NCBI GenBank assembly: GCA_043228905.1
Contig: JBHGNT010000001.1
Coordinates: 32,488,001-32,552,000, forward strand
DNA length: 64,000 nt
Direction of reading: 5' to 3'
DNA from: Azolla caroliniana
Lineage: Eukaryota > Polypodiophyta
The notes beneath the pieces are model-generated. The model saw nothing but the letters and a program-made list of their open reading frames with translations. It was not told where the DNA came from and did no database searches. Positions 9,254 through 20,128 of the stretch are shown here, in pieces. Each line of letters starts with the position of its first letter. Within the stretch, counting starts at the first letter, position 1. Position numbers and translations under genes: made by a program.

Positions 9254-9716
9254 GCGGAGAAGGCCGGAAAGGGATCTTCCACACCGTTCCGGAGACCATG
9301 GCGGTTCGAGCCGACGCGGCGATGTAAGACCATGGAGAAGGAAGGTGGCGGCGGAAGGACGAAGGCGACACGAAACACCATCGGGACATCACGATTCGAC
9401 AACGGAGGCCAAGCGGGCTGCCACGGGCATTCCTCTAGTGGAGGACATCGGGCATACGGCGGGAAGCGGGGCGTTCATACGGCCGAACAAGGGCCAACGG
9501 AAGAACGCGTGCTATGGAGATCGCGGCAGAGGACCCATCGACGGGTCGAACGAGCCTACGGGGAGGCGAGCGCGAAGGAAGACTCGAAACCGCCGGATCA
9601 AACCGGCAGCGAGCCGAGATGCGGATCACGGGAGACCGGTTTCTCACCGGCCGAAATCTCTCACCCTTCAACCAGATTGGCACGTATCGGTGGACGTGCA
9701 GTTAGGTGGGGGCAGA
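9254..9716 (+). mobile_element. 3' internal tail of the B' element (second copy)
   Basis: Repeat of 3257-3719 with no difference seen by eye. It ends in a polypurine tract (AGGTGGGGGCAGA) before the B' LTR. The hairpin GCACGT-ATCGGTGG-ACGTGC sits at 9680-9699. G1 copy C is inserted at its left border. Confidence 0.75.
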
Positions 9717-10460
9717 TGTCGTGAAGAATTTCGACCATAGGCGAAAACCGGGAAACATTGTCTACATCGGCGGGGTGCAGCGTGTGTACGCACCCATGTA
9801 CATTTGGTGTGAATATCGAGGGCGCCTTTATGGCGCCGAAGAGTAGTCAAGTCGGGACAGACGATCCCATGAAAGTCGGGATTTGTCCCACATTGTAACG
9901 CATCCCTCTCCTTGTTCTATAAAAGGGAGGGAACACCCTTTGTAAAAGGGTTGCCCATTTTGGATTAGAGGGTATACCAGTAGGTTTAGGGTTAGGTTTC
10001 TTCTGCTTCTTCTTCTTCCCCTTCGTGTTCGTTTAGGGTTGGCTGCAGCTTATCTCCTATGCAAGACCCCGCTCGGCGCGACGAGCCCGAGAGCTCCCCG
10101 ACGGCGGCTTGACAACAGACGACTGTTGTAAACTATCCTGGTCCGGCTCGAAGCCGGGAGTGTATTCTTCTTATATATATACATATACGTTTGCGTCTGT
10201 CTGTGTATATTGGCGTCTTGTTGGTGTCGGGTGCTCCCCTCCTTCCCTGCGTTTCCTGTACAAGAGGGTGTGTGTGTGTGCGCGCGCGTGAGTCGGTGTC
10301 AAGCACGCTCTCTCACTCCCTCTCTCTCTTCGGCTGCTTCCGGTGCGTTTCAGGGGTGCCCTAGAAAACGATGAAGTGCGACTTCCTACGCTCCGTCGCT
10401 CCCTAGTCCAAGACCCCTGTGGTCCCGCCTTTCTCCACGCACGCGCGTAACAACGCGACA
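9717..10460 (+). repeat. Complete 3' LTR of the B' element
   Basis: The 744-bp LTR starts TGTCGTGAAGA and ends CGCGACA, then AT-rich flank (ACGT next). TATAAAAG lies at 9918-9925, with a telo-box-like GTTTAGGGTTAGG and a CT-rich leader. A TATATATATACATATACG stretch is near 10172. The 3' terminal block resembles the G1 and B LTRs. It marks the right boundary of the GC-rich retroelement cluster. Confidence 0.85.
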
Positions 10461-11031
10461 ACGTGGAGTTTATCTTTTCGTCTCTATTTATTGTCATTGT
10501 TGATGATTTGCTTCAATATGTCTTGCAACATCTTGCTCATCGAATTTGCTTGTCTATTTGTTTGTGTGTGCTTGCATTATACTATGCTCGTGGATAATGA
10601 CATTACAGGTTTTGAGGTTCCACGTGATTTGATTGATAAAATGGCTTCCTTGGTCACTTACTATTGTGATTAGACAACTAAACTAACATGAAATGTTCTC
10701 ATATTGGGTGAACACAATTGAGAATGATATGTTGGCTCAGAGGTGCTTTAGCTTCCACTCATTTTGTGCAATCATGAGTTCCAACCCTCCAATATGCAGT
10801 GATTGTTTAATATAGGCCATGGGTGGGGTGAAGGGAAGAACAAAATGAAGGCCCGAATTCTAGAATGACTTTAACTATAGGAGGGTTTCCTAGGTGAAAC
10901 CTATGTGAAGCCTTAAATGGGTGGGAGAATGTAGCAACAACATGCCTCACAAATTCTCAAGAAGAAGGAAGAATTATCAATTGCAAGTGGTTGTTTGCAT
11001 CATTTAAATAGATAAAACTACGGTAAGTTCA

Positions 11032-11062
<31 letters not shown>

Positions 11063-11248
11063 AATAAAATCTATCCTAAATGTTGTGAGTTGATACGTTA
11101 ATGTAAAGAATCAAGAGATTGATTCTTGTGAAGCGGAAGAGATATGAGTTATGTGTGTGTATGAGAGAGTGAGAGAGAGAGTGAGAGAGACAAGGAATAC
11201 GCAAGGTAAAAGTGTATTGACAAAGGAGAAAGACTCGACCTTATACAA
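10461..11248. other. AT-rich unique DNA
   Basis: No convincing gene is seen. A (TG)n microsatellite lies at about 11034-11061, and imperfect GA runs at about 11157-11192. Confidence 0.6.
11034..11061. repeat. (TG)n microsatellite
   Basis: An uninterrupted TG dinucleotide run of about 14 units. Confidence 0.95.
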
Positions 11249-11260
11249 GGTGGGAGGAGG

Positions 11261-11370
11261 CTCGTCACTATTCGACCTCAGGTTCATAAATGTGAAGAGA
11301 GAGTGAATCTAGGGCTTGGACGACCCTGAACTGTTCTTGGGAATCTCGGATGATCAGGGCCGTCCAAGCA
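11261..11370 (+). repeat. MULE left terminal inverted repeat
   Basis: It starts CTCGTCACTATTCGACC and pairs with 16885-16994, which in reverse starts CTCGTTTCTATTCGACC. Confidence 0.88.
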
Positions 11371-12697
11371 CAGAAAAAAAGATAAAGCAAAAAAAAAGAA
11401 AAAGACCTCGAAGAAAGTAAAAAAAGTAGAAAAATAGAAAAAGAAGAAGAAGAGAGAGAAAACTTTTTGGGGGAAATTCAAAATTGTGTGTGAAAATCCC
11501 CTCTCTCTCTATGGTTTTCTATTTTTATTTCTCTATTTCCCTTGCATTTCTCTGCATTTTCTTTTCTCTATTTTTATTTTTCTCTTTCCCTTCCCTTTCT
11601 TTGCGTTTTCTTTCTCTGAGTTGAAACTCTTTCTCATGTTCAAATCCCTTTCTCTCTTTCCCTCCCCCAAATCAGAGTTGAAACAAGCAAAAGAATGCAG
11701 CTCTTTCTATATGCATATAGGGCACTTGAAATCTCTTTCTCATGTTCAAATCCCTTTCTCTCTTTCCCTCACTTAACCGCCCATCTTCATGATGCTTCCC
11801 ATCCTCATCGATACCCCCTAAATAACCTTGGAATAGAGACCACTCTACCCATGAGCTCCCTTAGCTCATTGAGGAAACGAAGATGCATCGACACATCCTT
11901 GTTTTAATGAGGAAGCCGTGACTGACTGTTCTGAGTTGATGAGCTATTTTGGTTGTATTGTTGTTCAACAACATCTCGTGTGTCTCTTGCGTTCTAACAA
12001 GAACAGGGCTAACCTCTGTTAGTCTTTGTATTTTATTAACTTAGCGCAGTTAATCAAAGCTCTGTTTGAAGACGACACAAGAGAAAACATGGTTCTCTCC
12101 TGACTCCAGTTCCCAACTATATGATTGGCAGATCTGTTCTATAGAGGCGTTCTGTAGACCTGCATATCTGGCTAAATCTATTTCTATTGGATGTGAAGAG
12201 GTTTTGAGCTGCCATGTGATACATCATTGAAAACATTCTTGCATGAGTATACCAATAATGAGTACCTACATACCTAGCATTTTGTTTTGATTATGTAAGC
12301 GCCCATCTTGAGTACCCTTGCATAAAGATCTCCCAAATACATTGGACACCAATCACCATGGTCACAATAGGGTCTGCTTTCATATATGCTCAAATAATAT
12401 CATGGGGCATTGATGTATCGCTCCTTATCATGAAGGCAACCATTCCCCTATATTGTCTAGTTATGTATCCTATGAAGGCTCGGTCCCCAAATTTCTATTC
12501 AATAGAAAGAGTCGGTGTTACAATTGTAAGCAAACAAACATAATTCAGTTCATGGTTCTTGGAATGGGAGATGTGCTCAGTTGTCATCTAAGGACACCAA
12601 AAGCAGCATACCATGAGAATGTCAAGCATAGGCAGCTTCCATGCTCTCATATATTTTTTCAAAGAACAAGCATACCTCTGCTTTAAATTTAGCCAAC

Positions 12698-12700
<3 letters not shown>

Positions 12701-12741
<41 letters not shown>
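12701..12741. repeat. (AG)n microsatellite inside the MULE
   Basis: About 20 uninterrupted AG units between the transposase and the left TIR. Confidence 0.95.
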
Positions 12742-12744
<3 letters not shown>

Positions 12745-13774
12745 GGAACCCAGGTTGACATCATTAGCACTTCCTAAAGCAACATGGATGCAAAAGGAAT
12801 TTGTTTTGCTTTGCCACAATTACAATAATGAGCTCTCACAAATTTCCTTCCTATGCAAGAGTCCTATGCAAGAGTTATAATGCAATCAAAATTCAAACTG
12901 TGTTAGGGTGCTGCAAATTTGTTGATTGTTTCAAGGCCCTTCACCTGTTGATAAAGGTTCACCCTTACAACACTATAATTTCTGAAGGTTGAACAATAGA
13001 AAGAGTCCTTTATCATCCCTTTGTGTCTTAACATCATTACCATACATTTCATACAGATGATTGGTTGCTTCAAATGGATCTCCAAAGAACAACCTCAAAC
13101 AAGAGTTCAAACATTAAATAATCACTATCAAAAAAGCATCCTTCCGAGCTTCACATATATAACATAGACATTAATAAGACTTAATGATGCATATTACGTA
13201 GCTCTCCAATGAATCGATGCATGAAATTTAAAACTTTAACAAATTGTGTGCCTACCAAAGAGATCATTTCAGGAATTAGACAAGACCATACTACATATAT
13301 CTCACGCAATGCATCATTGCATAAAACCATACATGACCACACAACATAAATATATTCAAAAGTGAAGATACAAAGTGAAGAAAGTTTACGCAAATATGTC
13401 ATTAACGCATGAAACCATTACATAACACTCAATACACAATATTCGAGTTTGAGTATTTACAAAAATTGTAATTGAAGATACAATATGGCAGATTGTGTAT
13501 TTATAGAAGTTGAGACTGAAGATACACTATTCAGAGTTTGTGTATTTACAATATAATCCAAAATTTAAATTGTCGATAAATATCCGAGTTGGAAAAAGGC
13601 ATCCAAATTTTCTCATGCCCATGAACCTACAAAAGGCACCAAACAAGGTTACCAGTCAACAATGTACAAATACGAAAGCTGCAAATGAGAAACAATATAG
13701 ATTTAGGAATGAGAATCAAACCTGGCAAAACTGAATCACACCATAGTCTGAACAGATCTGTTTAAACAATAAAG

Positions 13775-15814
13775 CTATGTAGCAAGAATTCTAACTTTAG
13801 AAGCATAAATATTAGTGGTAGATACTCCATTGCTATTTGTTATTGTGAACCATCGTTCTCCCCCATTATCTGGGTAATGAACATCAACAATCATAGCACT
13901 TGTTATGCACTCTGCCCCATCATCAATCAATATACATTTTCCCTTCAAAGCTTTCATAGCGATCGAAATGTCACCATGATTATGATTTAACGGCAACATG
14001 CTATCACAATGATTGCAATGTGATGTTTGATTTTTATCTAATATTAGGACCAAAGAATTACAATGCATACATCGAACCTTCATACGTCTCGGTAGACGAA
14101 CTCGCTTTCGACATCCTTGTATGCCCCATCCATGCCTTCTTGTACCTTTATCCTTATTGTTAGGAGCTACCCCGATATCTTCGAAAGCTACTACATTGCT
14201 AACAATGGGCCTTTTGTTGCCATAGGGGTTTTCAATAACATTTTGTTGCAAACCTCTAATACTCTCATTTTGAGGCAGATCTTTCATCAAAGGAGAAATA
14301 TCAGACCTCATTTGCTGACAAAATGCAAGCATTCTTTCATTCCAAACATTAACATCCTCTTTAGACATAGAATGTAGACACTCTTCAAAATTCCTTATTG
14401 TTTCCTTAACAAGAGAAATAGTTGCAAATATAGACTCATCATGGCCACCCTCAAAGTTGGCATTTGCATCTTGACCACGCATTTCTAATGCATCATCAAT
14501 AAGATGTAGCTCCTTTCTTGAGTCAGGCATGTGTTGTTCAATAAATAATCTAATACACATCAAGTGCTTGCATTTACATGCATAATCATCGCAATCACAA
14601 AAAGAAGCTTGAAAATATACATTATACCACGTATCTTCCTTCGACATGCTTAAAACTCTAAAATACAATCTTGTCTCATCCATTACCTGAATAGTTGTTG
14701 GATTTGCAACATATCGCTCAATTATCTTTTCTGCCTCTCTCATTCTATTAGCCTCATCTTTACAATTGGCTCGAGGCAAGAATCTTCCACTATCACTTAG
14801 TTCTTGTTTTTGTTTAAACCATTCAAGAACGGTACCGCCCATCCATGACCCTGTCACACTATCACCTATTAATGCATGTACCAAGTCAGTAATGGGTCGA
14901 TTTATCCTTCCTTTAAACGCAGTGTACTTGATGTATTGCCAATGTCTCTCTACAATATTTGTAGTGTTCACATGGCCATATGAAAACATCCTTCCGAACT
15001 TGGGCCAAGTTTTTTTCCACGTATCATTACACCAACAGTTTTTTATGTAAAGGCAAACATTTTTATGTTCTTTGTATACTTCCAAGATTGAACCATACAC
15101 CTGATTAAATTCTTCCTCTTTGCTACAATACATGAGCCGACACATATGATCATACAATTTGTCTCTTTCCATGCCATGAACTTTTGGCAATAGATGTTCA
15201 ACCCAAGCCTTCTTCACATGGAACCAACATAGCAAAATCAAGCAAGATGTTTGTTGTCGTTTACCATTCACTATCTCCCAACAACCTGAATCAACTTCAA
15301 TAACATTTTTCAATGCGATGTATTCAGTCCAACACTTATCTATTACCAATGCTTTAGGTCTAACACCTTCCATTTTTTCAAATATGATCTTTAAAGTCAT
15401 TTCTAGCGCAAGTTGTTCATGTTGAGATCCCGTGTCATTGGTGCAAAGCATGTACCACAACGGGATGCCAACACCATGCTCATTTGGTGCAACCGCAGCA
15501 TATAAAGGCAATCCAAATACATTAGTCTTAAATGTAGAATCAATTGCCCAATGCTTATTCTTTGAAAGGCGAATACACATGTTTAACATCCACTTATCTT
15601 GCATTATCAAAACAAATGGTTGTTTTCCAGGCATATATGGTTGAACATATGCTACTTTACCTTGTTCCTTCAATGCATATGCTTCTTGCATCATCAAAAC
15701 CCAATCATCTACTGCTATAGCTTTTTTAATATTCAATTTGCTCGCCATGTTATGAACCTCCTTCGTGAGCATGAAAAACCTAAACACAACTCTCTCAACA
15801 AGACTCACTCTCAT
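13775..15814 (-). CDS. MULE transposase, FAR1-like with SWIM finger
   Basis: The ORF is 679 codons. Its ATG directly follows an in-frame TAG. The DDE catalytic core is visible: D92 (AIDSTFKTN), D159 (ALVIDK) and E289 (NIVERHWQY). A SWIM zinc finger follows at C407, C409, C415 and H417 (CDCDDYACKCKH). A C-terminal CxxC pair (MHCNSL and HCNHCDS) near residues 590-620 suggests a small zinc ribbon. The product would bind TIRs and cut and paste the element in the nucleus. It may lack an N-terminal DNA-binding domain, or have one in upstream exons (15815-16600) that I could not resolve. No internal stop is seen. Confidence 0.85.
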   Translation of the reverse strand: MRVSLVERVVFRFFMLTKEVHNMASKLNIKKAIAVDDWVLMMQEAYALKEQGKVAYVQPYMPGKQPFVLIMQDKWMLNMCIRLSKNKHWAIDSTFKTNVFGLPLYAAVAPNEHGVGIPLWYMLCTNDTGSQHEQLALEMTLKIIFEKMEGVRPKALVIDKCWTEYIALKNVIEVDSGCWEIVNGKRQQTSCLILLCWFHVKKAWVEHLLPKVHGMERDKLYDHMCRLMYCSKEEEFNQVYGSILEVYKEHKNVCLYIKNCWCNDTWKKTWPKFGRMFSYGHVNTTNIVERHWQYIKYTAFKGRINRPITDLVHALIGDSVTGSWMGGTVLEWFKQKQELSDSGRFLPRANCKDEANRMREAEKIIERYVANPTTIQVMDETRLYFRVLSMSKEDTWYNVYFQASFCDCDDYACKCKHLMCIRLFIEQHMPDSRKELHLIDDALEMRGQDANANFEGGHDESIFATISLVKETIRNFEECLHSMSKEDVNVWNERMLAFCQQMRSDISPLMKDLPQNESIRGLQQNVIENPYGNKRPIVSNVVAFEDIGVAPNNKDKGTRRHGWGIQGCRKRVRLPRRMKVRCMHCNSLVLILDKNQTSHCNHCDSMLPLNHNHGDISIAMKALKGKCILIDDGAECITSAMIVDVHYPDNGGERWFTITNSNGVSTTNIYASKVRILAT

Positions 15815-16069
15815 CTAATGACACCCATGCATCATGCGAAGCATTCGTATCGTGTTCCTCAATTGCATAAGAGGTAGAACAATGTGATGGACTTCTATTT
15901 AAGTCGAACATCGTTCATGCCCCTAAACACACATAATATTCAAGTTTGACATTAAAGATTGAAACCACGAAAATAAAAGCAAGAGTAAGTATGCAAACAA
16001 AATTTGGTAAAAGGGAATATAAGTGCATGTTTTACTCAATATCTTTCTAGTATGTGCTCATAGTGCTCA

Positions 16070-16200
16070 TTTCTCCTATCTCTCTTTACCAATTTTCTGT
16101 TTCCCTCTTTATGTCTCAATATCATGTTTCATATATCACTTCTCCTATCTCACTTTACCAAATTACTATTTCCCTTTTTATGTCTCAATATCATGAGATA
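16070..16200. repeat. Two imperfect tandem units of about 73 bp
   Basis: The segments starting TTCTCCTATCTC near 16072 and 16141 both run into TATGTCTCAATATCATG. They lie next to the hairpin and appear to share its arm sequence. Confidence 0.6.
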
Positions 16201-16355
16201 ATAATGAAAACATATAATGTTTGGTGACATAATAATGAAAACAGAGAAAAAAATAGAAATCATTGTTCTATGATTTCTATTTTTTTCTCTGTTTTCATTA
16301 TTATGTCACCAAACATTATATGTTTTCATTATCTCATGATATTGAGACATAAAAA
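16176..16355. repeat. Long near-perfect hairpin in the MULE
   Basis: Arms 16176-16263 and 16270-16355 are reverse complements apart from one small indel, with the 6-base loop TGTTCT. It lies upstream of the transposase on its strand. Confidence 0.88.
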
Positions 16356-16884
16356 TGTTCAAATGAAAAAACAGAAAAAACATAAATATGTATGAGGTAA
16401 AACAAAAGAAAATCATAGAAATAAAAAGAGAAAAGTTTCATTTACATACCTGTGATTCTTGCTTGCAAGTTGCGATAGAGAAGTGGTCGACGAGGAAAGA
16501 GAGAAGAAGACACAGAATATGTCGATTTTGAACCCTAAATGAAAAAACAGAAAAAAGCATAAATATGTATGGGGTAAAATAGAAATCCATCATGTTCATA
16601 AGTGGAGAAAAGTTTATTTGCACACCTGTGATTCTTGCTTGTGATAAAGAGAAGAAGACACAGAAATTAGGTTATTCTTGCGTATGATAAAGAAATCAGG
16701 GTGCTCGACGAGGAAACAGAGAAGCGAGGAAACAGAGAAGAAGACACAAAAATTCACGATTTTGAATTTCCCCCAAATAGACCCCAAAATAGTTTTCTCT
16801 CTCTTACTTTTCATTTTTGTTTTTTAATGTTTTTTTGCTTTTTATTTTTTCTTATTTGTTTTTATTTGTTTTTATTTTTATTTG

Positions 16885-16994
16885 TGCTTGGACGGTCTTG
16901 ATCATCCGAGATTCCCGAGATGAGTTCAAGGCCGTCCAAGCCCTAGATTCACTCCCTCTTCACATTTATGAACCTGAGGTCGAATAGAAACGAG
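16885..16994 (-). repeat. MULE right terminal inverted repeat
   Basis: Partner of 11261-11370. It is followed by the direct repeat GGTGGGAGGAGG at 16995-17006. Confidence 0.88.
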
Positions 16995-17006
16995 GGTGGG
17001 AGGAGG

Positions 17007-17867
17007 GTGCTTTATGTAGTCACCCTCTCTCTTCATTAACTACAAGCCTCATGGAGCATGGGGAATGTGAAAGCTCATAAGTTATGTGTCACAGAATATG
17101 ATTCTATGACTCATACTAAATGCTAGAATACAAAGTGGTGACATAATGGTGACTCTTGACCGTTGGAGTGTCTCTTCACTCTCAAGGTGAGTTCACACAC
17201 TAGACCAAGTTGAGCTTGATTCTCAACAGTTAATAATGAACGTTTTTATGCAACTTAGTTTTGTTAATCTTAATGTTGTAAGTTTGAGATCTATCATGAC
17301 AAAACATCTTTCCAATCCATCTTTTCACTCCTTGATCCCCGCTTATGAACAAAGTCTTGGTTGTTGTCCACATGCTCATGTTATGATTATATTCATATTT
17401 TGTTGCAATGGATTGTGTTTTCTGCTCGGAGCCAACATGACTCATACCTTGAACTTGCACTTCTAAGGGATCACCTTCCTCTCGATGGGCTAACTAAGGG
17501 ATTGGGGGTGGTTAGTACCCAATGGCAAAGACAATGTCATACATCAATACATAAAATGCACTCACTTCTCCACACCATGCAATTGTTGAAGTTTCAAATT
17601 CGTCTTAAGTTAGTATAAAATTAACACACAATTAATCACTACACTAATTAAGAAATATATTTGTCTTAGTTAAATAGATAAAAGAAGCATATAAGATGCC
17701 TCAATTAAATAGATAATTACTAAGTAAAAATAGGTTTATATCTCGATTAATTATTACGAAAAAGTTATATAAAAGAAAGTGGCTCTTGGTGAATGTAAAG
17801 GTGAGAGAATAAGGACCGAAATGTAGCCCCAAAGGCCCCTTTTAGACGAGAGCTCTTGTCTTTTTAT
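17007..17867. other. AT-rich unique DNA
   Basis: No gene is supported. Short ORFs at about 17236-17618 look like decayed coding sequence in more than one frame but match nothing I can name. Confidence 0.5.
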
Positions 17868-17871
17868 ACGA

Positions 17872-18418
17872 TGTCGTGAAGAAAACCGTCCACAAGCGGA
17901 ATCGGTGTACCGGAGCGTAGAAACCGACTCTTCATGCACGTGCGCCTTAAGTTGTACATAGGAGATCCTAGGTAGATTCGGTAGGTAGGGAGTAAAGGGG
18001 GAAACGGCTCCTTCCTTGCCTATAAAAGGAGGGAGACGAGGAGAGTAAGGGGATCGCGGAGAGTCGAGGACGAAGTGCTGTCGGATTGAGCGCGAAGGCT
18101 TCTCTCTCTCTCTGGTTCGCAGACTCCATAGCTTCCGTCTGTGCAGGTTTCGGGAGGCTCACGCTGCTCTGAGGAATGCCCGAGTGATTCCGGCAGCACC
18201 TCCAACCTGCTCCTGTCTTTCTGTGCGTTTACGAACAGGTATCGACATCTGTCCGCCGGCCTGTTCGGTTGTAACCGACTTCGTGTTTTGTTGTCCTCGT
18301 GTTCTTGTTGTTTGTCTTGTCAATACATACATACTTTCGTGTCTTCCCGTGTCGCTGTCCCATTCGTGTCTTTGCTTCGAAGGGCCGTGTCCCTGTGAAT
18401 CTACGCTCGCACGTAGTG

Positions 18419-18463
<45 letters not shown>

Positions 18464-18522
18464 TCGGTACAGGACCCCGAGGTCCCGCCTCACTCCACGC
18501 ATCCGCGAGGAATACCTCGACA
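17872..18522 (+). repeat. 5' LTR of A0
   Basis: 651 bp, TGTCG...CTCGACA. TATAAAAG lies at 18021-18028. A (TC)n run lies at about 18416-18458. The 3' LTR has a shorter TC run, which accounts for the 21-bp length difference. Confidence 0.95.
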
Positions 18523-18526
18523 TATT

Positions 18527-18544
18527 TGGTGAACCCGACGTGAA
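18527..18544 (+). other. Primer-binding site of A0 (tRNA-Trp type)
   Basis: TGGTGAACCCGACGTGAA begins 4 bases after the LTR, as in A1 and A-left. Confidence 0.8.
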
Positions 18545-18566
18545 AGAGGCGGCAGAAGAGCAGAAG

Positions 18567-19321
18567 ATGAAGGGGTCGGATCTTGCAGAGGCCATGGCTT
18601 CGGCCGTGGATCGGATATTGAGCACACGCGAGGGCACCGGTGCCCTCGACAGAGCCATTGAGGCGGTCGTCGGTACGATCGGCCGTTTCAGCGGAAAGGA
18701 TGCTACGAAGTATTTGGCGTCCTACGGGGCGGAAATGCTGATGCGGGACATTCCGGGAGAGAGGCGTCTTGCCGGGTTCCCTCGAGTGGCGATGCCGAGC
18801 ATCCATGCAGAGGTGCTCGAGGTACGGGCGGAGAGCCGTACCTGGGAGGAGTTCGAAGGCCGACTCCTAGAAAAAATATGGGCTGGACGACGCGCTCCGG
18901 CTTTCGAAACGGGACTTCATGGAATGGGTGGAGTCCCCCGGCAAAGGAAGAAACGCGTCGGCACTCCTCCGGGAGTTCGAAGAACGCTTTGCGCGCCTTT
19001 CGGCGCTTGACCGAACTATCCTGGATACGAGCCGGGTCCTATTGTTCGTCAAGTCGGTGGACGAGCGGGACCGGGATCAAGTCGGCTCCTTGCTGGAAAC
19101 CGAAGACGGGTTGACAACCGACTGGGCTGCGGTTAAGAGAGTCAGTGGCCGTTTCGACAAACGGAGAGAATGGGCTGACAACGGGGCGGCAGGTGCGGGC
19201 TCTGTTACAACAAGGAGGCTTGAACCGGCACCGCAAGTGCGAAGGGAAGAAACCCGGGAATGGCTCGAAACCGGCCCGGCTTCGACCAGCATGGTCAATG
19301 GCTCGTCCGGAGGAGCCGCGC
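18567..19321 (+). pseudogene. A0 gag, 5' part, frameshifted and split by A1
   Basis: The capsid part of G1 Gag starts at an ATG at 18567. An A-run near 18870 (CTAGAAAAAATATGG, where A1 has CTAGAGAAATACGG) shifts the frame, and homology resumes in the next frame (FMEWVESPG-like, then SALLREFEERF). The gene is then cut by A1 at 19321. Confidence 0.9.
19318..19321. other. Target-site duplication of A1 (left)
   Basis: GCGC is repeated at 26613-26616, just after the A1 3' LTR. Confidence 0.88.
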
Positions 19322-20106
19322 TGTCGTGAAGAAAACCGTCCATAAGCGGAATCGGCGCACCAAGGCGTGGGAACCGGTTCTTCACGCGCGCACGCTCCAA
19401 GTTGTACATAGAAGCGAACTAGGAGGATAATTGGCAGGAACGGGCCCTAACACGAGTGGAGACAAAGACCGCGCGAATAGTCTTTCGGTCGCGCGCGCGA
19501 ACTGTACGAGTCGGCGGCGTAACTACGCGGATGCGTGAAGAACAGAGCGGATCCCTGTTCGAAAGGGACAGGGAATAAAGCTGACACGACGGCCTGCTCG
19601 TCGGCCTATATAAGAGCAGGAAAGAGCTGTTGCAGGCATCTCGCGTAGAGAGGACGAAGTGCTGTCGGACCGTTTCTGGACGCTTCTCTCTCTGTTTCCT
19701 TCCTTCTTGAGCTCCATAGCTTTCTGTGCAGGGTTCCGAGGAGGCTCGCGCTGTTTCGAGGAACGCCCGAGTGCTTCCGGCAACACCTCCGACCTGCTAC
19801 CCCCCCTTTGTGCGTCGAAGCGAACAGGCATCGACATCTGTTCGCCGGCCTGTTCGGTTGTAACCAACCTGTGCCCCATCGGGGGTTGTAGTCGTGCTAG
19901 CCATTTTTCTTAATATACATATTTAGTCATTCGCATCTGTCTGTGTCGGTGTCTGTCCGCGTTCCCCGTGCTGAAGGGCCGTGTCCATGTGTATCCCCGG
20001 TCCTGCGTAGCCGGTTCTCCCTCTTTCTCTTCCCTCGCTTGCTCTTTGGTTCGAGACCCCCGCGGTCCCGCCTCGTTTCCACACGCACTTGCGTAATATC
20101 TAGACA
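19322..20106 (+). repeat. 5' LTR of A1
   Basis: 785 bp, TGTCGTGAAGA...CTAGACA. TATATAAG is at 19607-19614, following CGCG-rich U3 and a palindromic TCCCTGTTCG run. It should promote the element's genomic RNA. Confidence 0.95.
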
Positions 20107-20110
20107 TCTT

Positions 20111-20128
20111 TGGTGAACCCGACGTGAA
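20111..20128 (+). other. Primer-binding site of A1 (tRNA-Trp type)
   Basis: TGGTGAACCCGACGTGAA is an 18-base complement of the 3' end of plant tRNA-Trp, from memory of that tRNA. Confidence 0.8.

Larger units (their letters stand above)
11261..16994 (-). mobile_element. Mutator-like DNA transposon (MULE)
   Basis: The 5.7-kb element is bounded by terminal inverted repeats of about 110 bp (11261-11370 and 16885-16994, roughly 90% matching by eye). The same 12 bases, GGTGGGAGGAGG, flank both sides (11249-11260 and 16995-17006), fitting MULE duplications of about 9-12 bp. It encodes one transposase on the minus strand. The TIRs contain a shorter internal inverted repeat (CTTGGACG...CGTCCAAG). 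Confidence 0.88.

Noticed and set aside
11486-11776. ORF with Phe/Leu-rich product near the MULE left end
   Set aside because: It is encoded by CT-rich low-complexity DNA inside the element, with no domain.
13775-15814. Domesticated FAR1/FHY3 host gene
   Set aside because: The ORF lies between matching TIRs with flanking duplications, so it is a transposon transposase.
17236-17618. Overlapping short ORFs left of A0
   Set aside because: No recognisable family, and frames overlap without a clear start. Left unannotated as a gene.
20111-20128. tRNA-Trp-like sequence
   Set aside because: Only the last 18 bases match, next to an LTR. It is a primer site and not a tRNA gene.
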